A DNA stretch of 64,000 nucleotides from Scytonematopsis contorta HA4267-MV1 (GCA_019359035.1 JAHHIC010000085.1:62001-126000); one strand, 5' to 3'; positions 46,231 to 55,656 are shown, counted from the stretch's first letter. Program-made: numbers and translations. Notes: generated by a model not told the origin, from the sequence alone.

Positions 46231-47766
46231 CATAATAACACATGCCCAGTTAGGGCTATAAACAGTTTTATAGAACGACGAGCGCACTATATATTGTCCA
46301 CCGACTTTCAACTGGCTATTCAATTTTGACAACCGCTTCCACGGGTGTCTTCTATCATTCACTGACAAAAGAGCCACGATGGCAGCGGGTAGACGTTCGC
46401 TCTTGTTCATTCCACGGCGACCGATAGCAATCGCAGCAGCGACGCCGCTATTAATACCATATCGTCGCATAAATTTCGTCATTCCCAACAGGCTTGTATA
46501 CTGTGGATTCACCCCAAAAGTTGACACACCTCTGTTGGTCGCTATCGAATTTAAAATTTGAAAAAATTTGCTATAAGCCCAACCTGAAAGCATTCGATTA
46601 TATTTTTGATTACCAGATTCGCGCATACGCAACTTTTTTGAGGCAAAATCGATTTTTTCATGGACTATTGGTTTACCAGTTTTAAGAGATAATTTCACTA
46701 AAAACAGTGCCACAGTTTGTAATTGATTTTCCATTTTATTTTTAGGTAATCCAATTTGTAATGAAAGGCTCCCCCATTTGATTGCATTGCCATTAGGGTC
46801 AATTTCTGCCCAATCGATACTACTAGGATTTATATCAAGTGAAATAACTCCATTATTATGATTATTAGATGAGGGTGTGACTGTCAAAGGCTGAAATTGA
46901 ATACAAGCTTTCCAGAAACCATCTTTTTTGTAGAAGCTCCAAGTTTTGGCTCCATGTTCAGGTAATCTATTAATGTTTCTGTCAAAGCTGCCTAATTGAA
47001 CACTAACATATTCCCCATAAGTCTTGGATAAGCAGTAAGGTACTCTAATAGTCAGATTACTGCCATCCCATTGGGCGACTTGATTGCCAAATGATTCGTC
47101 TTTACTTCCAACAAAAAATACTTTATTATGTGGAACTTTTACTCTCAATGGAGTTATCTTTAACTTTTCTATATCTGACGACAATGAAGCTATGTAACGT
47201 TTTTTGTTGTGAACTAGAAAACGCAAGTGATTTAAATTTGTATTTTTATATTTGAGGGAGCAAGCCAGTGGCATTCTGCAACCAGTCTTAGAATCCTTCC
47301 AAATTAATATCTTTTTACCCTTTACGAGTTTAGATTTGGCGTAAAATTTGTTTACTTCTTTAATCAGTTTGGTTTTCTTTGCCAACCACTTTTTAGCTGA
47401 TTTCAGCTTCTGAGATAGAGTTTTTATATGTTCTTCCCTACATGATTCTGCATTTTTTACCATACCGATAGCATCACTGATAATACTATTTGCATGACGT
47501 TTATTTATTTGATACTGATGCTGCAAATAAGTATTCCATTCTGACTTATTAAAGTCAGTGAAAGTTAACCACTTTTTGATTGACGGGCAGTACAAACCTT
47601 TGCACCAAATTATATGATTCACCGTTTCACAAACAATTTTTCTATATATGGCTGCATATTCAGTCAGAAATGACTCGAAGTTAGTCATCCCCAAAGCATT
47701 CATATCTGATAATGGTGTTGATAATCCGACAACATAGGACAAAATAGATTTTGATGATTTTGACAT
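46186..47766 (-). CDS. TnpB-related RuvC nuclease of an IS605-like element
   Basis: The 526-residue protein has a helical N-terminal half and a RuvC core: GVISLDINPSSIDWAEID (first Asp), TGKPIVHEKIDFASKK (Glu) and GINSGVAAAIAIGRRGMN where the third motif falls. NPQYTSLLGMTKFMRRYG is typical of the TnpB-related accessory proteins. The usual third acidic residue is not evident, so catalysis may use another residue or be lost. No TnpA transposase is adjacent. Family members use an RNA from the 3' end of their own gene as guide. It lies inside a broken host gene, in opposite orientation to it. Confidence 0.8.
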   Translation of the reverse strand: MSKSSKSILSYVVGLSTPLSDMNALGMTNFESFLTEYAAIYRKIVCETVNHIIWCKGLYCPSIKKWLTFTDFNKSEWNTYLQHQYQINKRHANSIISDAIGMVKNAESCREEHIKTLSQKLKSAKKWLAKKTKLIKEVNKFYAKSKLVKGKKILIWKDSKTGCRMPLACSLKYKNTNLNHLRFLVHNKKRYIASLSSDIEKLKITPLRVKVPHNKVFFVGSKDESFGNQVAQWDGSNLTIRVPYCLSKTYGEYVSVQLGSFDRNINRLPEHGAKTWSFYKKDGFWKACIQFQPLTVTPSSNNHNNGVISLDINPSSIDWAEIDPNGNAIKWGSLSLQIGLPKNKMENQLQTVALFLVKLSLKTGKPIVHEKIDFASKKLRMRESGNQKYNRMLSGWAYSKFFQILNSIATNRGVSTFGVNPQYTSLLGMTKFMRRYGINSGVAAAIAIGRRGMNKSERLPAAIVALLSVNDRRHPWKRLSKLNSQLKVGGQYIVRSSFYKTVYSPNWACVIMPNAESVPVGLSTEY

Positions 47767-48118
47767 TGCTCGACCTCAATGTTTGAAAAATGTTTTTCTC
47801 CATAATTATCTATCATGAAACAAAGCAGAAACCTCAATTTAATTTACTGAAATTTACATGAACATAGATGTTAGTTATGCATGTGCTTTCTAACACTTGT
47901 ATTTGCTGCCAATCATCAATTATTCGGTATCTTGGTCAATATTTATACTGATGACTACTCAAAAACGAACCATTAATTATAAGAATAGTTAATTGAGTAA
48001 TATGGAAAATAACGGGAGCAAATGTACAGATTTTTTGCACCGATTACGACTATCCAAGTATATTTATATCTACTTATAACCGTAAATAGTACAGAACAAC
48101 CAGGGTGAAACAGCGGGT
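47767..48118. other. non-coding gap: likely left end of the TnpB-related element
   Basis: This AT-rich sequence between the TnpB-related gene start and host piece 3 shows no gene. The element's left end must lie here, but I cannot place it without a relative for comparison. Confidence 0.4.
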
Positions 48119-48742
48119 GGATGGTGTTTTCAACCGGGAGTACTAGATTTAAACCAAAAATCTCAAGGTAAAACCTAGTAATTTATAGGATTCAAGGTAA
48201 CTGCTGATAACCCCCGTAGTGGTTCATATATAGAAGCTGCAAAACAGTTTGCCTTTGCTGCTGCGAAGAAATCTCAAAATCCACCCCATCCGGTTGCGAA
48301 GTGGGAGCAGATAGAAAAATTATGGCAAAAAGCTATCGACCATTTGGAAAATATTAAGGTGGACGAACCTAATTATGTGGAAGCGCAAAAGCTATCAGCA
48401 CAGTATGTGACTAATTTAGGAATCGCAGAAACTCGACGGGAAGCAGAAAGACAAGCTGAAGAAATTCTCAAACAGGCAAAAGAAGAAACTCAACAGTTAA
48501 TTAGCAACCCACCATCTGATACCCAGCAGTTAAGAGGTCAAATTCAGGGTATTGTTAATCAACTCAGAAGCGTCAAACCGGGTACGACTGCATATGCAGA
48601 AGCTCAGCAGTTGCTGGTTTCGGCACAAAATAGGTTGAAGCAGTAAGCTTTTATTTATAAATTCAAATTATTAAACTTTTCCTCCGTGAGGAGGAAGTTG
48701 CATTATTTTGAAAATCTGTGATATACTTGTCAAGTTAAATAA

Positions 48743-48816
48743 GGACGTATAGCTCAGTTGGTTAGAGTACGTCGTTGACATCGACGGGGTCACTGGTTCG
48801 AATCCAGTTACGTCCA
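48743..48816 (+). tRNA. tRNA-Val (anticodon GAC)
   Basis: The 74-nt cloverleaf has acceptor arms GGACGTA and TACGTCC with discriminator A, D-arm AGCTCAGTTGGTTAGAG, anticodon stem CGTCG/CGACG around loop TTGACAT (anticodon GAC) and T-arm CTGGTTCGAATCCAG. CCA is not encoded. It reads Val codons GUC and GUU. Confidence 0.96.
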
Positions 48817-48860
48817 TTGTATTAAGCTAGGAATAAGCTCAATAATTAGGAGTAGCAGTC

Positions 48861-49505
48861 ATGCTCTTAAGCGTTAAACGTATCGATGTCCCACCTGGAC
48901 AACGTGTATTGCTGCGTGATGTTACCTGGCAAGAATTTGAAACGATTCTTGATGAACTTGGAGAACATCGAGTAGCACGGATTGCCTATGACAAAGGAAT
49001 GTTGGAAATTATGGCGCCATTGCCAGAACATGAAGATAATAAAGAAATTATTAGTGATTTAGTAAAAGCACTCCTAGAAGAATTAGATATTGAATTTAGA
49101 AGTCTTGGTTCCACAACATTTAAAAAAGAGTCTATGGCTCAAGGTATAGAGCCAGACCAGTGCTTTTATATTAAAAATGAAAGTAAAATTCGCGGCAAAA
49201 AAAGACTAGATTTAAAACAAGACCCTCCACCAGATTTAGCATTAGAAATAGATGTTACATCACGAACCCATGCAAGTATTTATGAAGCATTAAAAGTTCC
49301 TGAGCTTTGGCGATTTGATAAAGATAAGCTGCAAATCAACTTGTTGCAAAATGGCTTATATGTGGAATCACAGCAAAGTTTAAACTTTCCAAACTTACCT
49401 TTAATTGAAATTATTCCTCAATATCTTGAACAAAGTAGAACTGTTGGTAGAAATGCTACGCTAAGAGCATTTCGTCGTTGGGTACAAGAGCAAATTCAAT
49501 CGTAG
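48861..49505 (+). CDS. Uma2-family PD-(D/E)XK endonuclease-like protein
   Basis: The 214-residue protein shows the Uma2 layout: VTWQEFETILDELGEHRVAR, YDKGMLEIMAPLPEHEDNK, GIEPDQCFYI (conserved acidic residue) and PPPDLALEIDVTSRT (E-x-D/T position), then VPELWRFDKDKLQI. Many cyanobacteria have tens of these genes, and their role is unknown. A C-terminal extension ends FRRWVQEQIQS. AGGAG lies upstream of the ATG. It follows tRNA-Val by 44 bp, but a link is doubtful. Confidence 0.87.
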   Translation: MLLSVKRIDVPPGQRVLLRDVTWQEFETILDELGEHRVARIAYDKGMLEIMAPLPEHEDNKEIISDLVKALLEELDIEFRSLGSTTFKKESMAQGIEPDQCFYIKNESKIRGKKRLDLKQDPPPDLALEIDVTSRTHASIYEALKVPELWRFDKDKLQINLLQNGLYVESQQSLNFPNLPLIEIIPQYLEQSRTVGRNATLRAFRRWVQEQIQS

Positions 49506-49853
49506 GATATTGGGGTTATATTTGAAAATGCCCAGGTTAAATGGGTAACTTCGGAGGCAAAAGTTTTCAATAACCGCACGATTGTGAGTATCTTAAAGGG
49601 TGTTTATAAAGAAAACAGACTGCATCATTTATGCCACAAGCCAGGGAATAAATTAAGAGTCTAAAAGCTGAAGTCCTCGTCATAGGACTGAATAATACAT
49701 CAAAAACAAATATTTTACAAAATGTAAGATACTACCAAAAATCTTATTTATTATTAGTCCTCTTTTAGAGGACTTTAGCTTTTAGACAGTGACTTTAGTC
49801 ACTGCATCATTTATTCCCTGGCTACCTGGCTTGTTTAATTGACAAATAATTAG
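49506..49853. repeat. non-coding gap with the AGTCCTCTTTTAGAGGACT block
   Basis: The gap contains the palindrome AGTCCTCTTTTAGAGGACT (about 49757-49775), then CAGTGACTTTAGTCACTG. An almost identical block is at 22336-22386. A partial inverse relative reading AAGTCCTCGTCATAGGACT lies near 49671. No gene is visible. Confidence 0.65.
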
Positions 49854-50801
49854 TTAATGTACCTTTTGCTTCATCACCTGCTTTTTGCCTTTGCCTCCAC
49901 CCGTTATACTGCGAAAATACGCACCACCCACACCCACTAGAAACAGCACATATGCGACTGCTTGCACTAAATAAAGATGTTGGGTGTAGCCAAACAAAGA
50001 TTTGAAAATAATTCCCGGAAATCCTTCATCTGGCAAAATTTTGTCCGTATTCCAAACTGCTGGACCCAAAATACAAGAATGAACTTTAGTAAATCTTTCG
50101 TAGTAGAAACAAATATCAGCGGAAGCACGGTTTGCCAAAGCGAGATTTGCGAAACCTTCGTCAAAGCGTTGTAATGCTGTCACCACTAAACCAGCGACAA
50201 TAAGCACTAACAAAACACCCATGACCTGAAAAAACTGACGGATATTAATTTTAATACCCCATTTGAAAAGCATAACCCCAACTGCGGCTGATGCAGCTAA
50301 CCCACCAAGAGCACCAATTGCAGGCATAAATCCAGATTGAAGATTAGAAGCAACGAAAAGAACAGCTTCAAAACCCTCCCGAAGAACAGCAATAAAAATT
50401 AAACTAAAAACGCCCCAACCAGCTTTAGCATCATTCGTTAGTGCTTCTGTAACAGCTCCTTCAACAGTAGCTCTCATAAATCTAGCTTGTTTGGTCATCC
50501 AAAGGAGCATCCAACTGAGCATTATAATTGCGATGACGCTAAATACTCCCTCCAAAAAAACTTCGGTCACAGATGCGTATTGTGGATTGGCTGCACTTAA
50601 GGCTTGAGTTGCCCAAGTTAACAATACGCCAACAAGGGCACTAGCTGCAATACCTACACCAATACCAGCATATACCCAAGGATTAAGTCGAGATTGTTTG
50701 GCACGCTTAAGTAAAGCTAAGACAATACCAACCACCAGAGCAGCTTCCACTCCTTCTCGAAGTGTAATAACAAAAACAGGTAAAGCAGTACTAAAGTTCA
50801 T
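49854..50801 (-). CDS. FTR1-family high-affinity iron permease
   Basis: The 315-residue protein has seven or so membrane helices and the two iron-path motifs of FTR1/EfeU. REGVEAALVVGIVLALLKR lies near the N-terminus and AVLREGFEAVLFV in the middle (R-E-G-x-E). It imports ferric iron generated by an oxidase. The gene is the third of a minus-strand row: multicopper oxidase, HhH lipoprotein, FTR1. A C-terminal basic tail (GGGKGKKQVMKQKVH) lies in the cytoplasm. Confidence 0.92.
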   Translation of the reverse strand: MNFSTALPVFVITLREGVEAALVVGIVLALLKRAKQSRLNPWVYAGIGVGIAASALVGVLLTWATQALSAANPQYASVTEVFLEGVFSVIAIIMLSWMLLWMTKQARFMRATVEGAVTEALTNDAKAGWGVFSLIFIAVLREGFEAVLFVASNLQSGFMPAIGALGGLAASAAVGVMLFKWGIKINIRQFFQVMGVLLVLIVAGLVVTALQRFDEGFANLALANRASADICFYYERFTKVHSCILGPAVWNTDKILPDEGFPGIIFKSLFGYTQHLYLVQAVAYVLFLVGVGGAYFRSITGGGKGKKQVMKQKVH

Positions 50802-50848
50802 CGGTTGTTTGTTTATTATTTGTTGTTTGTTATTTGTTTACCAATAAT

Positions 50849-50876
50849 GTAAAGACGTTACATGTAACGTCTCTAC
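50849..50876. repeat. GTAGAGAC-family palindrome
   Basis: GTAAAGACGTTACA/TGTAACGTCTCTAC lies in the short gap between the FTR1 and lipoprotein genes. An intergenic stem here may tune expression of the FTR1 gene. Confidence 0.8.
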
Positions 50877-50880
50877 ATTT

Positions 50881-51915
50881 TTAAACGGTGGGCTTTCCTG
50901 CTGCTTTTTGAGAGTCTTGCTCAATAGTTTTAACTAGCTTAGTGACCTCATCAGTAGTTTTAACTGGTTTTGCTGGAGCAATTGCAGTAGGCCAATTTTT
51001 TGTAAGTTCAGCCAAATTAGCTTGAATAGATTTATGCGCTTCTGGATTATCCTTAGCCATTTGTGCAGAAATCTCTTTGTACAATTCGTTAGCGTAAATG
51101 ACAAAACCACGAGAATCTTGATACTCAATGATTGCGGATATTTTTCCATCTGCGACTGCTGCACCATACTCAGAATTAGCTGTATCTAGCAAACCATTAA
51201 TTACCTGTAACACAAATGCTGGTTTTGAGCGTTGTTCTACTGGTAATGCAGTGATTGCTGTATCCACAGCTTTGATAGAATCTGTATAGTCTGTTTTTAC
51301 TTTGGCATTCTTGGGATTAGATTTCACCAAATCTTGAAAACTGCTCAAAGTTGTCTTAAATTCTTTAACTTTGCGCTCGTTCAGTTGTTCTTCGACATCA
51401 ACATAAATTTCTTCAACTGGATGTCCGATATGAGGTTCAGCTTGCTTTGGCTGATTTTGGTCTAATAATTCTTTTGCGACATAAAGATGTCCTTTCATTA
51501 ACCCCAGCTTGGTCATGTAATCAACATCTTTTGCTTCACCAGCGAGTACAATTTCTTGAACAGTCACCATGTCTTTGATTTGAGCTAACTGTTCCTGAGT
51601 TATTACCTTTTTGGTCACTAACTCTTCAGTAGTTGCATATGGTCTATTAGCCTGAATCTTATTAGATAATGCTGGAATTCCTAGCTTAGCTTCTAATTTA
51701 TCCAATTCCGATAAAATAGCGTTATTAATATTGATTTGTTTATTACCGTGACCGCTGTGACCACTACTATTGGGAGCCTGGGTTGTTTGAGCCGCTGGGT
51801 TAGCTGCTGGTGACGCAGGTGAAGTTTCTGCAGTTGGGGTAGTCTGATTACAGGAACTTAAGGAAACTACAGCACAAGCCGCAACAGCTAGGCATAAATA
51901 ACGGAATTTTTTCAT
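50881..51915 (-). CDS. lipoprotein with helix-hairpin-helix domain, partner of the iron permease
   Basis: The 344-residue protein has a lipoprotein signal (AVAACAVVSLSSCNQ). A Ser/Pro/Ala-rich linker with a His-Gly patch follows (SSGHSGHGNK), then a ComEA-like helix-hairpin-helix (ININNAILSELDKLEAKLGI, NRPYATTEELVTKKVITQEQ). The long C-terminal helical domain contains GHLYVAKELLDQNQPKQAEP and HIGHPVEEIYVDVEEQLNER, and it resembles the periplasmic iron-binding domain of EfeO-like proteins. The likely role is binding iron (perhaps via the conserved His) and handing it to FTR1 in the periplasm. Confidence 0.75.
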   Translation of the reverse strand: MKKFRYLCLAVAACAVVSLSSCNQTTPTAETSPASPAANPAAQTTQAPNSSGHSGHGNKQININNAILSELDKLEAKLGIPALSNKIQANRPYATTEELVTKKVITQEQLAQIKDMVTVQEIVLAGEAKDVDYMTKLGLMKGHLYVAKELLDQNQPKQAEPHIGHPVEEIYVDVEEQLNERKVKEFKTTLSSFQDLVKSNPKNAKVKTDYTDSIKAVDTAITALPVEQRSKPAFVLQVINGLLDTANSEYGAAVADGKISAIIEYQDSRGFVIYANELYKEISAQMAKDNPEAHKSIQANLAELTKNWPTAIAPAKPVKTTDEVTKLVKTIEQDSQKAAGKPTV

Positions 51916-52118
51916 CTTTGCTCTGGGGGTATTTTATTTGTTATCAAGCACAGGACTGTAATTTGACAGCATGTCTTAGGTTTTGCTGTATTAATTTCGC
52001 ATATAATGCTATTTATTATCAAGTAGCTACTTAAATCATCCTTAAAACTTAATAATTTCTCTCAATTTATTATCAGTAATATGTAGAGACGCGATTAGCT
52101 GTAGAGACGCGATTAGCT

Positions 52119-52146
52119 GTAGAGACCGTATTAATACGGTCTCTAC
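52119..52146. terminator. GTAGAGAC-family palindrome abutting the multicopper oxidase stop
   Basis: GTAGAGACCGTATT/AATACGGTCTCTAC is a perfect 14-bp-arm palindrome ending one base before the stop codon of the oxidase gene. Two half copies (GTAGAGACGCGATTAGCT) lie just beyond. The position suggests termination or mRNA 3'-end protection, with some read-through to the next gene. Confidence 0.6.
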
Positions 52147-53172
52147 CTAGGAACTTTTAGGTATATTTTGATTATCTTTCTCAGATATAACATCAAATTG
52201 ACCCATGCATCCCTCTTCTGCTATCCAATCCTGATGGGGATGGAACATATATTTACCTGGATAGCGAAAGGCAAATTCTAAAATATGTCGTTCTGCGATA
52301 CCCATAGTAATTACATCAGTTTTCTCGCTAGCAGCTAAACTCATGCCATAGCGATAGACATCAAAAAAATTGGCGTGCAAATGAAATGTTACAGCTGACT
52401 CGTATTCAATTAAATTGAGTACATACAAGCGAACTAACTGATTTTGGTAGATGCGAATGGGATTATCCATATAGTAATTAGGTAATCCGTTAAAAGCGTA
52501 GTATTCATTCCGCTTATCTTCGTTTACGTCATACCCACCCATAACTAAAACTATCTCATCAGCCATAGGACGTGGTTTAGGTGGGTCAATAATAAACATT
52601 CCGTACAGCCCTTTGGAAATGTGACGGGTGACTGGTTCAATATGGCAGTGGTAAAGATGAACGCCATAAGGTTCCGCATCAAACTCATAAATTGCTACGC
52701 TACCATTGCTTACCGGACGAATTCCATCCATTTCTGAGGTATGGATTCCATGAAAATGTAGAGAGTGGGAGTGTCCCGCTTTGTTGAGGAATAGCACTCG
52801 CACGCGCTCACCTTGTTTTGCCCTTAGTGTCGGGCCTGGTATACGACCATTCAAATCCCAGATGTTGTAAGAGACAGCAGTATTTAACTGAATTACGGAA
52901 GTGCCTGCAGTCAAGCGAAATTCTCTAACTGTACGACCATTTTCTTTTTTGACTGTGCCGTAGTCAAAATCCCTTAACACCTTCATGGGGGTAATAGCAT
53001 CAGAAGGTGTATTTGTACTTATTGGTGGCACTCTTACTAAAGTTTTGCTGCCTGCGCTCAGATTTTGCCACAATACACCAGCACCTGCGACACCTGCACC
53101 CACTAGTCCCAGCTTTAGCAATTGACGACGACTCCAAAGTGTCTCGTTACCCAGAGCGAAGTTGTTAGGCAT
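52147..53172 (-). CDS. Tat-exported multicopper oxidase (probable ferroxidase)
   Basis: The 341-residue protein has a Tat signal (SRRQLLKLGLVGAGVAGAGV) and the copper-ligand blocks HSHSLHFHGIHTSEMDG, YHCHIEPVTRHISKG, HLHANFFDVYRYG and FHPHQDWIAEEGCMGQF. In the last block the usual HCH cysteine motif is altered to HPHQD, so the type 1 site must be the YHCHIE...GMF site of the first domain. It is a two-domain, laccase-like oxidase. With FTR1 downstream it probably oxidises ferrous iron for uptake, like Fet3/Ftr1 in yeast. Confidence 0.85.
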   Translation of the reverse strand: MPNNFALGNETLWSRRQLLKLGLVGAGVAGAGVLWQNLSAGSKTLVRVPPISTNTPSDAITPMKVLRDFDYGTVKKENGRTVREFRLTAGTSVIQLNTAVSYNIWDLNGRIPGPTLRAKQGERVRVLFLNKAGHSHSLHFHGIHTSEMDGIRPVSNGSVAIYEFDAEPYGVHLYHCHIEPVTRHISKGLYGMFIIDPPKPRPMADEIVLVMGGYDVNEDKRNEYYAFNGLPNYYMDNPIRIYQNQLVRLYVLNLIEYESAVTFHLHANFFDVYRYGMSLAASEKTDVITMGIAERHILEFAFRYPGKYMFHPHQDWIAEEGCMGQFDVISEKDNQNIPKSS

Positions 53173-53338
53173 TACTTAATGACTTAGTGATAAACTATAC
53201 TGAAATTAAGAGCAAATTTTTAGCAATAAACTTAAAATTACAGTATATCACTCAATTGTAATTGTCAATAAGTATTTGCTGATGTGTTCTCTTATTTGCA
53301 GTTAGAATTTTGAAATTTTATTTGGGTTAACCTTTAAT

Positions 53339-53845
53339 TCACAAATGTATAAACTCTGGTGAATATTTAACAGTACCAGTGCAGCTTTGTAATGCTCCAC
53401 TTTGCATCTCCAAAACCATAAATACATCATCAGGTACGGGATACTCGCACGTAAGACCTTTTTGTTTAGCAGGAACAAAACCAAAACGAGGATAATACTC
53501 AGGATGTCCAAGCACCACCACAGCACTGAAACCTAAGCCTTCAATTTCTTTGACACTATATTGCACTAGGGAAGAACCAATTAAACGCTTTTGGTAATTA
53601 GGTAATACAGCCAATGGTGCCAACCCCAAGATAGGAGAAGTTAAGGTACAATCGCCATCAACCGAAACTGGGCTGAAAAAAATATGTCCAACAACCTGAC
53701 CGTCTTCTACTGCTACAAATGAGAAAAATTGAGATGCTTTCCTAAGATTATCTACCAAGTCAGCTTCGTTGACTCGTCCGAAAGCTGCTACATTAACTTG
53801 ACGAATCGCTGCAAAATCTTCGGTTTTTTCTGCTCGAATATCCAT
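53339..53845 (-). CDS. GNAT acetyltransferase, YhbS-like
   Basis: The 168-residue protein has IRAEKTEDFAAIRQVNVAAF, FVAVEDGQVVGHIFFSPVSV and LGLAPLAVLPNYQKRLIGSS, and a late GHPEYYPRFGFVPA, matching the YhbS group of N-acetyltransferases. The acetyl-CoA loop reads YQKRLIGSSL where Q-x-x-G-I-G is usual, a slight deviation. Substrate unknown. Confidence 0.85.
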   Translation of the reverse strand: MDIRAEKTEDFAAIRQVNVAAFGRVNEADLVDNLRKASQFFSFVAVEDGQVVGHIFFSPVSVDGDCTLTSPILGLAPLAVLPNYQKRLIGSSLVQYSVKEIEGLGFSAVVVLGHPEYYPRFGFVPAKQKGLTCEYPVPDDVFMVLEMQSGALQSCTGTVKYSPEFIHL

Positions 53846-54028
53846 TGATTACTTAGTAATTAAATTCATTTTTATAGTTTGGGCTTAATTCCTTAACCCA
53901 AGCTCATAAGCTATTGTGATTATGATTTATACATCTGGCGGGCAAGGATGCCCACCCCACAATTGAGATTGTTAACTCGTAGATTAATCTTAGAAGAAGA
54001 AATAAACTGAGCGCAAAATTTTAACAAT

Positions 54029-54598
54029 ATGCCCAAACTTCCCCCAAAAGACTACATTCAATCTGTTTCCTTTCCGACTGAGATAAATTTACGCCCTATT
54101 GGTGTAGTACATTCACCTTACAAAGAGCGACACGGTACACCACGGCAATCACAAATTCAATCAGCCCCTTCATATTACCAGCCCGTAATAGCCCAAATAG
54201 AGCTTTTTTCTGATATTGTTCCTAGCATCGCGCTTAAAGATATGGAAGGTTTTGAACGGATTTGGGTAATTTCATGGCTACATCTTAACAAGCATTGGAA
54301 CCCTACCGTTATACTTCCACGGGGACGACGTGTTCGACGAGGTACATTGGCTACTCGCGCTCCCCATCGTCCCAACCCTATCGGACTTAGCGCACTCAAA
54401 CTCATCAAAATAGAAGGTTTGGTTTTACATGTAGAGGGGATTGATTTACTTGATAAAACACCTGTGCTAGATATAAAGCCCTACGTAGCTTATTGTGATT
54501 CCTTTCCCAATGCTAAGTGCGGTTACGTTAACGAGATGGAAAATTCTCAAGAACATGAGGTGGATGTGTTTGGTAACAAAAGACCACCAATTGCATAA
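54029..54598 (+). CDS. trmO: tRNA m6t6A37 methyltransferase
   Basis: TrmO (TsaA/YaeB) uses SAM to methylate N6-threonylcarbamoyl-A37 in tRNA-Thr. The 189-residue protein shows RPIGVVHSPYKERHGTPRQS, DMEGFERIWVISWLHLN, RGTLATRAPHRPNPIGLSAL and VEGIDLLDKTPVLDIKPYVA, the conserved blocks of the family. Length is shorter than in E. coli, lacking the C-terminal domain, as is common. Confidence 0.95.
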   Translation: MPKLPPKDYIQSVSFPTEINLRPIGVVHSPYKERHGTPRQSQIQSAPSYYQPVIAQIELFSDIVPSIALKDMEGFERIWVISWLHLNKHWNPTVILPRGRRVRRGTLATRAPHRPNPIGLSALKLIKIEGLVLHVEGIDLLDKTPVLDIKPYVAYCDSFPNAKCGYVNEMENSQEHEVDVFGNKRPPIA

Positions 54599-54709
54599 GC
54601 TAAATTTTTTACCACTATTTAACTATTAGTTCTCCAAATAAAAATGATTACTAGGAATTTTTTAATTTTAGTAAAAGTAGTCAAGTGATGGTTTAAATAG
54701 GCAAAAATT

Positions 54710-55642
54710 ATGTTAATAAATTTTTCTCAACCTTTAAAAAACTTAGCTTTAGCTCAAAAGCTGACTGTACTACTTTTAGTCATATTTATTGGTGGAATTT
54801 CCTTGAGTGGTGTTGCTTTAGCGAATATCCTCAATTATAAAGCGCAAAATGAAATTACGTCTCAAGCCTCATTACTTTTCCACACTCTCAACTCGGTCCG
54901 AGATTACACAAATACTGAAGTAACTCCAAGGTTATCAGCGAATTTAAATAGTAATCAATTTGCACCGCAAACAATACCATCCTATTCATCACGAAGAGTT
55001 TTTGAAAAACTACGCGAAAGAAATAATGAGTATCAAAATTTTTCCTATAAAGAAGCGATGTTGAACCCAACTAATATAAATGACTTGGCTGATAATTTTG
55101 AAAAACAAATTATACAAAAGTTAAGCGGTACAAATAATCTTCAAGAAACATCGGGGTTTCGTTCTTTAGGTAGGGAAAAATATTTCTATATCGCTCGTCC
55201 TTTATCTATAAATGATGCGAGTTGTTTAAGATGTCATAGTTCACCAGAAATTGCACCTAAAGAAATGGTGCAACTTTATGGAAATAAAAATGGATTTAAT
55301 TGGAAATTAAATACTGTTTTGGGAACTCAAATGGTTTCGGTTCCAACTAATGATATTTTGCAAAAAGCTTATCAATCTTGGTTTTTAGTCATGGGTATTG
55401 TAACAGTGATTTTTGCTCTTGCTATTTACTTTGCCAATTTTTGGCTGCGACGGTATGTTGTTAAACCTATCAAGCGAGTAGTTAGAGTTGCTGAAGCTGT
55501 TAGCACTGGTGATATGGAAGCTGATTTTGGGTCGGCTTCCAAGGATGAGGTTGGAAGTTTGGTGGAAGCTTTTACACGGATGAAAATAAGTTTGGTGATG
55601 GCAATTAGAAGACTAGAACAATCTCGTGCAGACAATCGCTAA
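54710..55642 (+). CDS. membrane sensor with c-type heme DUF3365 domain and HAMP, no output domain
   Basis: The 310-residue protein has an N-terminal membrane helix (LTVLLLVIFIGGISLSGVAL), a periplasmic DUF3365/Tll0287-like domain with a heme motif (DASCLRCHSSPE), a second helix (LVMGIVTVIFALAIYFANFW) and a HAMP domain (VVKPIKRVVRVAEAVSTGDM). It ends about 10 residues after HAMP, so there is no kinase, cyclase or methyl-accepting domain. It could sense redox or a gas and signal through a partner protein, or be a truncated receptor. Confidence 0.88.
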   Translation: MLINFSQPLKNLALAQKLTVLLLVIFIGGISLSGVALANILNYKAQNEITSQASLLFHTLNSVRDYTNTEVTPRLSANLNSNQFAPQTIPSYSSRRVFEKLRERNNEYQNFSYKEAMLNPTNINDLADNFEKQIIQKLSGTNNLQETSGFRSLGREKYFYIARPLSINDASCLRCHSSPEIAPKEMVQLYGNKNGFNWKLNTVLGTQMVSVPTNDILQKAYQSWFLVMGIVTVIFALAIYFANFWLRRYVVKPIKRVVRVAEAVSTGDMEADFGSASKDEVGSLVEAFTRMKISLVMAIRRLEQSRADNR

Positions 55643-55656
55643 GCAAAAAAAAACCT

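Larger units (their letters stand above)
44347..48646 (+). pseudogene. conserved cyanobacterial helical-repeat protein split into three by two TnpB elements
   Basis: Piece 1 (44347 to about 44920) encodes MYRLNKRAYEILCAEIQ, a membrane helix (TWTAIFLSIPVALVWFVNLP) and a helical part ending DNLPVWFLGYY. Piece 2 (about 45826-46084) resumes KAYKRDFENARIGTFIAAAA and LWEQAISRLNKIPQENPRYL. Piece 3 (about 48119-48646) reads GWCFQPGVLDL, two stops, then SYIEAAKQFAFAAAKKSQNP and LWQKAIDHLENIKVDEPNYV. Pieces 2 and 3 are alike, so the original had repeated helical modules. Two different TnpB-type elements occupy the gaps. The gene is surely dead, although piece 3 still has a 100-codon frame with an ATG (48344). 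Confidence 0.8.
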
